A DNA stretch of 64,000 bases from Pseudomonas arsenicoxydans (GTDB taxonomy: Bacteria; Pseudomonadota; Gammaproteobacteria; Pseudomonadales; Pseudomonadaceae): contig NZ_RCZE01000005.1 of the NCBI RefSeq assembly GCF_006438915.1, positions 396,342-460,341 of the forward strand, read 5' to 3'. How positions within the stretch are numbered: the stretch's first letter is position 1; each line of letters begins with the position of its first letter. Below are positions 42,489-50,723 of the stretch, piece after piece. Under the pieces are notes generated by a model, which searched no databases, was not told the origin of the DNA, and was given only the letters and a program-made list of their open reading frames with translations. The position numbers and the translations under genes are program-made.

Positions 42489-44307
42489 TCTTCATCCCGA
42501 ACAACAAAGCGCCATCGACGCCCACGGCATCATCGGCGACATGCGCAGCGCAGCCCTGGTCAACGACAAGGGCAGCGTGGACTTTTTCTGCTGGCCGGAA
42601 TTCGACAGCCCGTCGATTTTCTGCTCCCTGCTGGATACACCCGAGGCCGGTATCTTCCAATTGGCGCCGGACTTGCCCGATGCTCGCCGTGAGCAGATTT
42701 ACCTGCCAGACACCAACGTGCTGCAAACCCGCTGGCTCAGTGATCGCGCGGTGGTCGAAATCACCGACCTGCTACCCATCGGCGACACCGAAGACGATCT
42801 ACCGCTGTTAATGCGAAGGGTCCGGGTGGTCAGCGGTGAGGCGACGTTTCACATGCGCTGCGCCGTGCGTCATGACTACGCTCGCGCCAGCACCCGTGCG
42901 CGGATGGACAAAAAAGACGTGACGTTCGAGGCCGCCGATCAACCGTCCATGCGTCTGTCATCGGATCAGGTAATGCGAGTTGATGGCGATGCAGCGGTGG
43001 CCGAATTCACCCTGAAGCAAGATGAGAGTGCGCAGTTCCTGCTCGGTGGACTCGACGACCCGCGCTTCAAGGGAGGTGCCGCCGACCTGTGCCTGGAGCG
43101 CACCCTGAAGTTCTGGCGCGACTGGATCGGTCAGTCCAACTATCGCGGTCGCTGGCGGGAAATGGTCAACCGCTCGGCGCTCGCCCTGAAGCTCCTGACC
43201 TCGCGCAAACACGGCGCCATTCTCGCCGCCGCCACGTTTGGCCTGCCGGAAACACCGGGCGGCGAACGCAATTGGGATTATCGCTACACCTGGATTCGCG
43301 ACGCGTCGTTTACCGTCTACGCGTTCATGCGCCTGGGGTTTGTCCAGGAAGCCAACGATTACATGCGCTGGCTGCGCGGTCGGGTCAGCGACTGTCATGG
43401 CAAGTCGATGAAACTCAACATTCTCTATGCCATGGACGGTCGCCAGGAACTGCCGGAAATCGAACTGTCGCACCTGTCCGGACATGGCGGCGCGACGCCT
43501 GTGCGCATCGGCAACGGCGCCTGCGATCAGGTCCAGCTCGACATCTTCGGCGAGCTGATGGACGCGGTCTACCTGGTCAACAAGTATGGCGAGGCCATCT
43601 CCCATGAAGGCTGGAAACACACCGTGGACGTGGTCGATCAGGTGTGTGAAACCTGGCAACAGAAAGACGTCGGCATCTGGGAAATGCGTGGCGAGCAGCA
43701 TCACTTCCTGCACTCGCGACTGATGTGCTGGGTCGCACTGGACCGCGCCATTCGCCTCGCCTCGAAACGCTCACTGCCCGCCCCGTTCGCCCGTTGGGAC
43801 CAGATGCGCCAGGCCATCTACGCCGACATCTGGGAAAATTTCTGGAACGAAGAACGCGGCCATTTCGTCCAGCACATCGGCGGTACCGCCCTCGACGGCT
43901 CGATGTTGCTGATGCCGCTGGTGCGCTTCGTCAGCGCCAAGGACCCGCGCTGGCTCGCCACCCTCCAGGCCATCGAAAAAACCCTGGTGCGCGACGGCAT
44001 GGTCTACCGCTATCGCAACGACGACAGCCGTATCGACGGCCTCGACGGCACCGAAGGCGCCTTTGCAGCGTGTTCGTTCTGGTACGTCGAATGCCTGGCG
44101 CGGGCCGGTCAGGTGGAAAAAGCCCATCTGGAGTTTGAACAGTTGTTGAGGTATGCCAACCCGCTGGGGCTGTATGCCGAAGAGCTGGACAGTCATGCAC
44201 GACATCTGGGGAACACGCCGCAAGCATTGACGCATTTGGCGCTGATCAGCGCGGCGAGTTTTCTCGATCGGAAATTGAGTGGGGAGAAGGGTTTTTGGCA
44301 GCCTTGA
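42481..44307 (+). CDS. GH15 family glycoside hydrolase (glucoamylase/trehalase-like)
   Basis: 608-residue cytoplasmic protein. It has the N-terminal beta-sandwich of bacterial GH15 enzymes (about 10-250; starts at IGDMRSAALV) and an (alpha/alpha)6 barrel (about 265-600). Family landmarks are WDYRYTWIRDAS (about 270), DIWEMRGEQHHFLHSR with the likely catalytic acid (about 400), EGAFAACSFWYVE (about 525) and GLYAEELD...LGNTPQALTH near the end. Possible substrates are alpha-glucosides, including trehalose. Coupled to the SDR upstream. No signal peptide, so it acts inside the cell. Confidence 0.88.
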   Translation: MADLHPEQQSAIDAHGIIGDMRSAALVNDKGSVDFFCWPEFDSPSIFCSLLDTPEAGIFQLAPDLPDARREQIYLPDTNVLQTRWLSDRAVVEITDLLPIGDTEDDLPLLMRRVRVVSGEATFHMRCAVRHDYARASTRARMDKKDVTFEAADQPSMRLSSDQVMRVDGDAAVAEFTLKQDESAQFLLGGLDDPRFKGGAADLCLERTLKFWRDWIGQSNYRGRWREMVNRSALALKLLTSRKHGAILAAATFGLPETPGGERNWDYRYTWIRDASFTVYAFMRLGFVQEANDYMRWLRGRVSDCHGKSMKLNILYAMDGRQELPEIELSHLSGHGGATPVRIGNGACDQVQLDIFGELMDAVYLVNKYGEAISHEGWKHTVDVVDQVCETWQQKDVGIWEMRGEQHHFLHSRLMCWVALDRAIRLASKRSLPAPFARWDQMRQAIYADIWENFWNEERGHFVQHIGGTALDGSMLLMPLVRFVSAKDPRWLATLQAIEKTLVRDGMVYRYRNDDSRIDGLDGTEGAFAACSFWYVECLARAGQVEKAHLEFEQLLRYANPLGLYAEELDSHARHLGNTPQALTHLALISAASFLDRKLSGEKGFWQP

Positions 44308-44650
44308 GACCGAGGCGGCGCCTTCGCGAGCAGGCCATCAGCCACAGGACCATTTACCGACAAAGCCTGTCAGAAATTTCCCGTTTTGCACTGCCGCTTG
44401 TAGGAAGGAAGCTTACCCACAAGAGGCTTAAACACACTCCCAAGACATACCAACCCAACGCTGGCGAGCATTTGTGGGCACTTGGGCAAAACCTCCTACA
44501 AAAATTAAACAAACATTCCCTCTTCATCCCAGCACACCCCATTCCTACGGCCCGAAATACCTTGTTGCCAGTCGTTACATCCCCCCCTAACATCCAGCAA
44601 CAACGGGTACAGCGGAGCTGTCCAACAAAACCCGAATTCAAGGAACCTGA
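44308..44650. other. 343-base gap without a supported gene
   Basis: Contains a single half REP core at about 44321-44335 and a stretch less GC-rich than its surroundings before the small gene at 44651. An ORF spans it but runs through the REP and has no ribosome site, so I do not call it. The sequence just before 44651 carries the AAGGAA ribosome site of the next gene. Confidence 0.6.
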
Positions 44651-45040
44651 ATGAGCCAGCGCATCCACCGCAGCATCGACTCCCCACTCCGGTCCGGCCT
44701 GAACCGCGATGAACTGTGGGAAGGCCCGGACAAAGGCCTGATCAAATGCTGGGAAATCGGCCGCCAACGCGGCGCCCGTTTCCCCAACCTCGCCCAACGC
44801 AGCCTTGCCGGGGAGCTACCGGTGTTGGGCTGGAAGGGGGGCGTCAGCCGCAGCCTGAAAAAACTCGAAAAATACGGATCTCTCAAATACCTAGCGCAGT
44901 GGCAGGGTTTGCGCGGGGAGGATCTGGATGTTGATTTGGCTGAAGAGCGGGCGTTGGAATGCTCCCGGACGGGCATGGTGGTGACGTTTACGCCGGATCG
45001 GTCGAAGTACTTTAATCAGGTGGCGGAAGTGGAAGCTTAG
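44651..45040 (+). CDS. Small protein of unknown function
   Basis: 129 residues, rich in charged residues, no signal peptide or membrane segment, single Cys pair at about residues 34 and 105. It begins MSQRIHRSIDSPLRSGLNRD and has a basic middle (SRSLKKLEKYG) and an acidic stretch (EDLDVDLAEE). I do not recognise the family. A good AAGGAA site sits 6 bases before the ATG, and the GC pattern is that of a coding gene. It is 46 bases upstream of a hydrolase gene and may be co-transcribed with it. Confidence 0.65.
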   Translation: MSQRIHRSIDSPLRSGLNRDELWEGPDKGLIKCWEIGRQRGARFPNLAQRSLAGELPVLGWKGGVSRSLKKLEKYGSLKYLAQWQGLRGEDLDVDLAEERALECSRTGMVVTFTPDRSKYFNQVAEVEA

Positions 45041-45086
45041 GGAAGTAGGCTTCAAGCCGCTCGAAACAACCGCACTGGAGTATCGA

Positions 45087-45989
45087 ATGACCGATGACGC
45101 GTTGATCCGCTATTCCCTGACCCCAAGCCTGAAAATCGCTTACGAGGAACACGGCCCAACGACCGGCGATCCCGTCATCCTTCTTCACGGTTTCCCCTAC
45201 TCCCCGCGCGCCTACGACGAAATTGCCCCGGGCCTCGCCGCCGAGGGCTACCGCGTCATCGTCCCGTACCTGCGCGGTTACGGCCCGACACGCTTCAACA
45301 GCCCCGACACCTTGCGCTCCGGCCAACAGGCCGCTCTCGCCCAGGATTTGCTGGACTTGATGGACAAGCTCGCCATCCGGCAAGCCGCCCTCTGTGGCTA
45401 CGACTGGGGCGGTCGTGCAGCGTGCATCGTCGCGGCGATGTGGCCGGAGCGGGTGCGTTGCCTGGTGACGGGGGATGGTTATAACGTGCAGAACATCCCG
45501 CACTCCACCGAACCGCGGGACCCGGAGACGGAACATCGCTTGTGGTATCAGTACTATTTCCACACCCCACGCGGGGTAGAAGGCCTGACGAAAAATCGCC
45601 GAGGTTTGTGTGAATTGCTCTGGAAGCTGTGGTCACCGACCTGGATCAAAGGCCCAGCGTTGTACCCATTGAGCGCGCCGGCGTTCGACAATCCGGATTT
45701 CGTCGAGGTGGTCATCCAGTCTTACCGCCACCGTTTCATGTATGCCCCAGGTGATCCGGCGCTGGAATGGATGGAACAAGCGCTGACTCAACAGCCGCCG
45801 ATCAGTGTGCCGACGATCTCCCTGTGCGGTGCCGACGATGGCGTCGGGCCGGCACCTGACATTGATGATGACAGCGAGCATTTCACCGGCCCTTACGAGC
45901 GGCGTGTGCTGGCAGGCGTCGGTCATAACATTCCCGAGGAAGCCCCCGAGGCGACGCTCAAAGCATTACTGGATCTGCTGCAACGCTGA
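45087..45989 (+). CDS. Alpha/beta hydrolase, epoxide-hydrolase/dehalogenase type
   Basis: 300-residue hydrolase in which the nucleophile is Asp rather than Ser: CGYDWGG (about residue 111). The oxyanion HGFP (about 37), a cap domain with several Trp/Tyr (about 140-215), the acid near GADDG (about 248) and the His in GVGHNIPEE (about 280) complete the pattern of epoxide hydrolases and haloalkane dehalogenases. The substrate cannot be read. Its 3' end overlaps the end of the convergent regulator gene by 32 bases. Confidence 0.85.
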   Translation: MTDDALIRYSLTPSLKIAYEEHGPTTGDPVILLHGFPYSPRAYDEIAPGLAAEGYRVIVPYLRGYGPTRFNSPDTLRSGQQAALAQDLLDLMDKLAIRQAALCGYDWGGRAACIVAAMWPERVRCLVTGDGYNVQNIPHSTEPRDPETEHRLWYQYYFHTPRGVEGLTKNRRGLCELLWKLWSPTWIKGPALYPLSAPAFDNPDFVEVVIQSYRHRFMYAPGDPALEWMEQALTQQPPISVPTISLCGADDGVGPAPDIDDDSEHFTGPYERRVLAGVGHNIPEEAPEATLKALLDLLQR

Positions 45990-46941
45990 CCGAAAACCGC
46001 TCGCGATAAGCCTGCGGTGTCACGCCCATGGCCCTTAGAAAATTGCGCCGCAGCGTTTCTTCGCTGCCAAATCCGCATTGCACCGCCACTCGTTTGATCG
46101 GTACGCCGGTGTCGCTGAGCAAGCGTCGCGCCGTTTCAACCCGGATCAACTCAATGGCGCGCGCCGGGGTTTGCCCGGTGTCGGCGCGGTAGTGGCGCAC
46201 GAAGCTGCGTTCGCTCATGCCCGCCTGCAACGCCAGAGTGGGAATGCCGAGGTCTTTGGTCAGATTTTCACTGATCCAGGCATGAAGGTCGTCGAAGCGG
46301 TCGCCTTCCTTCTGCAAAGACAACGTCACGCTGAACTGTGACTGCCCGCCCGGACGCTTAAGGAACACCACCAGTTGTTGGGCGACTTCCAGGGCCATGT
46401 TGCGCCCGAGGTCCTCTTCGACCATGGCCAGGGCGAGGTCGATGCCAGCCGTGACCCCGGCCGAGGTCCAGACCGGTCCGTCGTTGATGAAAATCGGATT
46501 GGGCTCGACCTGCAAAAGAGGATGCTTCTGCGCCAACTGCTCGCAACGGGTCCAGTGTGTGACCACTCGCCGACCATCGAGCCAACCGCTGGCCGCCAGC
46601 AAAAACGCCCCGGTGCACACGGATGAAACCCGCCGACAAGAAGCAGCGTGTTCGCGCACCCAGGCCACCAGCGCCGGGTCTTCAGCCGCCGCGTAAACAC
46701 CCCAGCCACCGGCAATCACCAGCGTGTCACTTTCACCTGTGGGCAAGGACTCAGCCAACAGCGCCAGCCCCGCCGACGACATCACCGCCCCGCCGCCGCT
46801 GGCAATCACCGTCGGCGAATAAGGTGGCGGCAAGCCTTTTTGGCGGGCAATGTCATTGGCCGAGGCGAAAACCTGCAAAGGCCCGGTGACGTCGAGCAGT
46901 TGCACATTGGCAAACGCGAGCACGTGAATGGTTTTCGGCAT
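45958..46941 (-). CDS. GATase1-like AraC-family transcriptional regulator
   Basis: 327-residue regulator with an N-terminal DJ-1/PfpI (GATase1-like) sensor domain (about 1-185; FANVQLLDVTGPLQVF, SSVCTGAFLLAASG) and a C-terminal AraC double helix-turn-helix (about 225-325; LALQAGMSERSFVRHYRAD and VAVQCGFGSEETLRRNF). The ATG at 46941 is the first ATG; a TTG at 46980 is a less likely start. It is divergent from inhA, whose product has the same fold as this sensor domain, so it is the likely regulator of inhA. Confidence 0.88.
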   Translation of the reverse strand: MPKTIHVLAFANVQLLDVTGPLQVFASANDIARQKGLPPPYSPTVIASGGGAVMSSAGLALLAESLPTGESDTLVIAGGWGVYAAAEDPALVAWVREHAASCRRVSSVCTGAFLLAASGWLDGRRVVTHWTRCEQLAQKHPLLQVEPNPIFINDGPVWTSAGVTAGIDLALAMVEEDLGRNMALEVAQQLVVFLKRPGGQSQFSVTLSLQKEGDRFDDLHAWISENLTKDLGIPTLALQAGMSERSFVRHYRADTGQTPARAIELIRVETARRLLSDTGVPIKRVAVQCGFGSEETLRRNFLRAMGVTPQAYRERFSVSVAADPVML

Positions 46942-47031
46942 GATTGGCGTAATTCGTGGGGTGATTGGCGGATACGCCAAAGCCTACGAGCCTACAGTGA
47001 AGACGTCCACCCACTTCAGGAGAAATAAGCC

Positions 47032-47709
47032 ATGACGTTGCAGATCGGTTTTCTGTTGTTTCCGCAGGTTCAGCAACTCGACCTGACCGGCCCTTACGAT
47101 GTGTTGGCCTCATTGCCGGACGTGAAGGTGCATTTGATCTGGAAGGACCTGGTGCCGGTTACCGCGAGCACTGGCCTGGTGCTTAAACCGACCATGACGT
47201 TCGACGATTGCCCGGCGCTGGACGTGATCTGCATTCCCGGCGGCGGTGGCGTCGGGCCGTTGATGGAGGATGAAGAAACGCTGGCGTTCATCAAGAGGCA
47301 AGCCGCTACCGCGCGGTATGTCACGTCGGTCTGCACCGGTGCGCTGGTGCTCGGCGCCGCGGGGTTGCTCAAAGGCAAGCGGGCGACGACGCACTGGGCC
47401 TATCACGAGTTGCTCAAGCCACTGGGCGCGATCCCGGTGAAGGACCGGGTGGTGCGCGACGGCAATCTGTTGACCGGTGGCGGGATTACCGCAGGGATCG
47501 ATTTTGCCCTGGCCCTGGCGGCAGAACTGTTTGATAAGGACACGGCGCAGTTGGTGCAGTTGCAGCTGGAATATGCGCCCGCACCGCCGTTCCAGTCGGG
47601 CAGCCCTGAAACGGCATCGCCGAGTGTCCTGGCCGAAGCGCAGCGCCGCGCAGCCGCCTCGCTTGAGTTGCGCACGCAAATCACCGAACGGGCAGCATCT
47701 AGGCTCTAA
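47032..47709 (+). CDS. inhA: Isonitrile hydratase
   Basis: 225-residue DJ-1/PfpI protein that closely fits isonitrile hydratase of Pseudomonas, which converts isonitriles to N-substituted formamides. The catalytic Cys is in TSVCTGALVLGAAG (about residue 101), with the Asp of LDLTGPYDVL near the N-terminus. AGGAGA lies 8 bases before the ATG. It is divergent from the GATase-AraC regulator and ends at a strong terminator, so it is transcribed alone. Confidence 0.87.
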   Translation: MTLQIGFLLFPQVQQLDLTGPYDVLASLPDVKVHLIWKDLVPVTASTGLVLKPTMTFDDCPALDVICIPGGGGVGPLMEDEETLAFIKRQAATARYVTSVCTGALVLGAAGLLKGKRATTHWAYHELLKPLGAIPVKDRVVRDGNLLTGGGITAGIDFALALAAELFDKDTAQLVQLQLEYAPAPPFQSGSPETASPSVLAEAQRRAAASLELRTQITERAASRL

Positions 47710-47734
47710 GCGCTGTCAGACTTTTCGACAGGCG

Positions 47735-47762
47735 AAAAAAAACCCGCCGAAGCGGGTTTTTC
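47735..47762 (+). terminator. Rho-independent terminator of inhA
   Basis: A8CCCGC stem pairs with GCGGGT5 around a short CGAA loop, 25 bases after the inhA stop. Confidence 0.88.
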
Positions 47763-47999
47763 CCAAGACCATTGTCGACTCCCTGTCGGTAGCCAATCCT
47801 TGCTGATGGTCGATCATCCGTGATCCTGAAGCGCTTCCTGTGCTTCAGTTGATGGGGCTAGATTACGTGTCGGATCCAATTTCCAAAAGACGACATAGCT
47901 ACCATCGCGTGTAAGACATTCGCTATACCTACCCCTCCGGAAACCCTTAGATGCCTCAGGCTTACAGGCTGGAGACCTTGAGGTCAGGGGACTTCAGCC
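47763..47999. other. 237-base gap without a gene
   Basis: No supported coding sequence. A 7-bp inverted repeat CTGAAGC-N9-GCTTCAG is at 47826-47848; its role is unknown. Confidence 0.5.
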
Positions 48000-48488
48000 T
48001 TAACCACCTTCACCCTCGTGGGCTTTGGCGCTTTCGGTCAGAAACTGTTCGATGTTGTTCATCTGATCTTCCCAGCCACGGCTGTCCATGCGGAACGCCT
48101 TTTCGCGACGCGCTTGGGGGATGTGATCGAAACCGGATTCGGACACTTTGAGCAGTGTGCCGTTGTCCATGTCTTCGAGCTCGAATTTGACCAGCGTGGT
48201 CGGCTCCTGGGAATAGTCGACGTCCGGGTGGATGGCGTACGGGTGCCAGCGAAACGAAAACAACCGCTCTGGTTCGACCCGCTCCACCAGCACATTCCAC
48301 AGCAAGTGCTCATACCCGGGATAGGTGACCTGCCCCTGAGTCCACTCACCGGCGACGAAACGCTTGCCTTCCAGCGCAACGCCAAACCACTGCCCGAACG
48401 CTTCGGCATTGGCCAGCACGCGCCAGACGTGCGAACGCTTCGCCTTGAGCAGGATTTTCCTTTCGATGCGATCTGATGCTGGGTTCAT
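48000..48488 (-). CDS. SRPBCC (AHSA1-like) domain protein
   Basis: 162-residue START/AHSA1-fold protein. It begins RIERKILLKAKRSHVWRVL and has the typical AFGQWFG, GYEHLLWNVLVERVEPERLFSFRWHP and C-terminal helix WEDQMNNIEQFL. These proteins bind a hydrophobic ligand; many sit next to an ArsR-type regulator, but none is here. An AGGAGGTGA ribosome site precedes the ATG. A small inverted repeat TACTG-AA-CAGTA (48502-48513) overlaps the leader and might be an operator. Confidence 0.82.
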   Translation of the reverse strand: MNPASDRIERKILLKAKRSHVWRVLANAEAFGQWFGVALEGKRFVAGEWTQGQVTYPGYEHLLWNVLVERVEPERLFSFRWHPYAIHPDVDYSQEPTTLVKFELEDMDNGTLLKVSESGFDHIPQARREKAFRMDSRGWEDQMNNIEQFLTESAKAHEGEGG

Positions 48489-48722
48489 AAGTCACCTCCT
48501 GTACTGAACAGTAGGTCAGTAACAACCACAAGACCAACCCTAAAATTGTACCAATCGCTTGTTGCGATCAACCATGCCTGGAATATTCGGCCTTATTTGT
48601 GCGCATAAGTTCGGGTTTGCGGGCGAGTCTGTTGCTGGCAGCGACGCGCGTTCTGTCGGTGCAAGCCCTTGGCGATTCGCTACACTGCCCCGCAATTTCC
48701 TCTGCCACAGCGAGTTTCCGTC

Positions 48723-49124
48723 ATGTACTCACGCTTTTTCCTGACGCTGGCGCCAGTGTTCTTCACCTCAATGGCATTCGCCGCGGATTGCGACAACGCC
48801 ACTGACCAGGCCACGATGAACCAGTGCGCAGCGCAACAGAACGCGGCGGCGGACAAGGAGTTGAATGCGCTGTACCAGCAAATCACCACACGTCTGAAAG
48901 CTGAACCCGACAGGAAGAAGTTGTTGGTGGGCGCGCAACGGGCGTGGGTTGCATTTCGGGATGCCGAGTGCAAGTTTTCGGCGTCGGGGGTGGAAGGGGG
49001 CAGTGTGTATCCGTTGGTCTACAGCGGCTGCACCACTGACTTGACCAAGGCGCGGGTTCAGACGTTCAGGAATTATCTGAAGTGCCCGGAAGGGGATGTG
49101 GGGTGTCCGGTGCCTGGGGCTTGA
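48723..49124 (+). CDS. LprI-like secreted protein (DUF1311)
   Basis: 133-residue protein with a signal peptide (residues 1-20, cleavage after AFA) and the LprI N-terminal-type pattern CDNATDQATMNQCAAQQNAA followed by DKELNALYQQI and a later AQRAWVAFRDAEC. Six Cys (CDNA, NQC, EC, GC, KC, GC) suggest disulfides in the periplasm. In mycobacteria LprI inhibits lysozyme; here the function is only inferred from the domain. The ATG at 48723 is chosen to place the signal peptide first. Confidence 0.82.
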   Translation: MYSRFFLTLAPVFFTSMAFAADCDNATDQATMNQCAAQQNAAADKELNALYQQITTRLKAEPDRKKLLVGAQRAWVAFRDAECKFSASGVEGGSVYPLVYSGCTTDLTKARVQTFRNYLKCPEGDVGCPVPGA

Positions 49125-49148
49125 TGGCTCTGTGATCTTTGAGGGCCC

Positions 49149-49233
49149 CTTCGCGAGCAAGCCCGCTCCCACATTAAACCGAATTCCTCCAGATGGAATG
49201 CGATCAAATGTGGGAGCGGGCTTGCTCGCGAAG
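49149..49233. repeat. REPIN, REP family A
   Basis: Inverted pair of the GTGGGAGCGGGCTTGCTCGC core between the convergent LprI-like gene and qhpB. Confidence 0.92.
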
Positions 49234-49255
49234 GCGTCAGATCAGGCAAAAATGA

Positions 49256-50374
49256 TTACCGGACAAACACCTGCGCCGTAGTAATCGCCATATCCCCACC
49301 CGGCATTTTGATGCTGCCAATCTGCTTCAAGCTGTCGGCATCAAAAATCGCCACGTCGTTAAACGTCCCGGCCAGGTAGATCTTGCTGCCGTCCTTGTTG
49401 AAGGAAATGCAGTAGTAGGAATGATCCAGCGTCGCCGCCTGAAGCATTTTCTTTTCCTTGATGTCGTACTTGGCCAAGCGGTTGAGCACCCCGAACATCA
49501 GGTTCGGGTCCTTCGGCGAGCGCATGCCGCTGAAGTAGATTTCCGTCAATGGGCCGAAGTCGGTGGTTTCGGTCTTGCCGGTTTTCAGGTCAATGCTGAA
49601 CAGCCCGTAGAGGTATTCGGCGGTCAACGGGTCCTGCTTCTTGTCCTTGAATTTCGCGGCGGTGTAGAGCAGCGAGAAATCATGGCGATACGTCTGCTGG
49701 TTCCACACGTAGAGCACGTCGGGCGCGCTGTAGTTCGGGCGTTTCCAGTGACGGCTGGGGATCAGCACGTCGAACTTGCCGGTGTTCACATTGACCTTGT
49801 AGACGTCTGCCCCGGCCACGTACAACGTGCCGTCATCGCCACTCTGCATGATGGTCAGCTGCCGCGGCGCCGGGAAACTGCGTACCGGTTTGGCGTCCAT
49901 AGCGGCGTCTGTCTTGTACACATCGAGCCGCGGCTGCTGCACTTCGTAGCGGTCATTGAGCATCAATGTCGGGTTGGCGATGGCAAACAGTTCCTTGCCA
50001 TCGTGGCTGAGGGTGAAGGCGAACATCGACTTCGCCTTCTCGCCCGGTTTTTGGGTGATGCTGGCGTGGAACACCTGTTTGCAATTGTCCAGTTCGACGC
50101 CGTAGACATCAGCGTAGTGGTTGTTCAACACGTAGGCGGTCTTGCGGTCCGGCGACAGTTGCACGGTGCCGGGGCCGAAGGCGTCGGGCATCTTGCAGGT
50201 CTTGAACAACGTGTCGGTGGCCAGGTCGATCACGTTCAGGTTGTTCGGGTAGTTGGTGGTCAACATGTACTCGTGACCGTCTTGCAATGCTGCATTTTCA
50301 TCGGCCAGAACAGTGAGCGAACAAGCGCTCAGGACGGCGAAAGCGGCCAGGCCGCAGGCTTTGATGCTGTGCAT
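49256..50374 (-). CDS. qhpB: Quinohemoprotein amine dehydrogenase, beta subunit
   Basis: 372-residue periplasmic protein: signal peptide (residues 1-24) then a seven-bladed beta-propeller with YVTN-like repeats (MLTTNYPNNLNVIDLATDTL, TVQLSPDRKTAYVLN, YVAGADVYKVNVNTG, YLAGTFNDVAIFDADSLKQIG). It is the beta subunit that, with the gamma subunit, forms the amine-binding site of the alpha-beta-gamma enzyme. AAGGA precedes the ATG. It is the last gene of the qhpA-D-C-B operon. Confidence 0.9.
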   Translation of the reverse strand: MHSIKACGLAAFAVLSACSLTVLADENAALQDGHEYMLTTNYPNNLNVIDLATDTLFKTCKMPDAFGPGTVQLSPDRKTAYVLNNHYADVYGVELDNCKQVFHASITQKPGEKAKSMFAFTLSHDGKELFAIANPTLMLNDRYEVQQPRLDVYKTDAAMDAKPVRSFPAPRQLTIMQSGDDGTLYVAGADVYKVNVNTGKFDVLIPSRHWKRPNYSAPDVLYVWNQQTYRHDFSLLYTAAKFKDKKQDPLTAEYLYGLFSIDLKTGKTETTDFGPLTEIYFSGMRSPKDPNLMFGVLNRLAKYDIKEKKMLQAATLDHSYYCISFNKDGSKIYLAGTFNDVAIFDADSLKQIGSIKMPGGDMAITTAQVFVR

Positions 50375-50398
50375 GCTGGAATCCTTCTTCTTAACTGA

Positions 50399-50722
50399 TC
50401 ACTTGTCTTTGGGGAAGACAGTGCCGAGGTTGCGCCAGTTTTCGTTGGACGCCTGGGCATCCTTGTTCCAGTCCGGGTAGGTGCTCATCATGTCGGGCAC
50501 CTGGGCCGGCCACCAGCACGGGTCGGAGCAGCCATAGAGGTCGGCTTCCATTGGCTGGCACAGCGACGACACCCCGCCGAACGCATCGATTTCCCAACCC
50601 GGGTCGGTGGTCGAGGCGCAGCCCGCCACAGAGCTCATCGCCACCACTTCTTCGATACGGTTTTCGGCCGCAGCCTCGTCCAGTTTCAGCGCTTTGTTAT
50701 TGATTGCCTTGAGATGTTTCAT
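50399..50722 (-). CDS. qhpC: Quinohemoprotein amine dehydrogenase, gamma subunit precursor (CTQ peptide)
   Basis: 107-residue precursor of the smallest subunit, which carries the cysteine tryptophylquinone cofactor. A 28-residue leader ends before MSSVAGC. In mature numbering the crosslinking residues are all in place: Cys7-Glu16, Cys27-Asp33, Cys41-Asp49 thioethers and the Cys37-Trp43 cofactor ([14 protein letters not shown]). I use the ATG at 50722, one base after the qhpD stop; a longer reading to 50821 is inside qhpD. The thioethers would be made by QhpD, the Trp oxidised by QhpG, and the leader cut by QhpE. Confidence 0.93.
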   Translation of the reverse strand: MKHLKAINNKALKLDEAAAENRIEEVVAMSSVAGCASTTDPGWEIDAFGGVSSLCQPMEADLYGCSDPCWWPAQVPDMMSTYPDWNKDAQASNENWRNLGTVFPKDK

Positions 50723-50723
50723 A

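Noticed and set aside
44295..44654. Open frame between GH15 and the small gene
   Set aside because: It overlaps the GH15 end, contains a half REP and has low-complexity composition.
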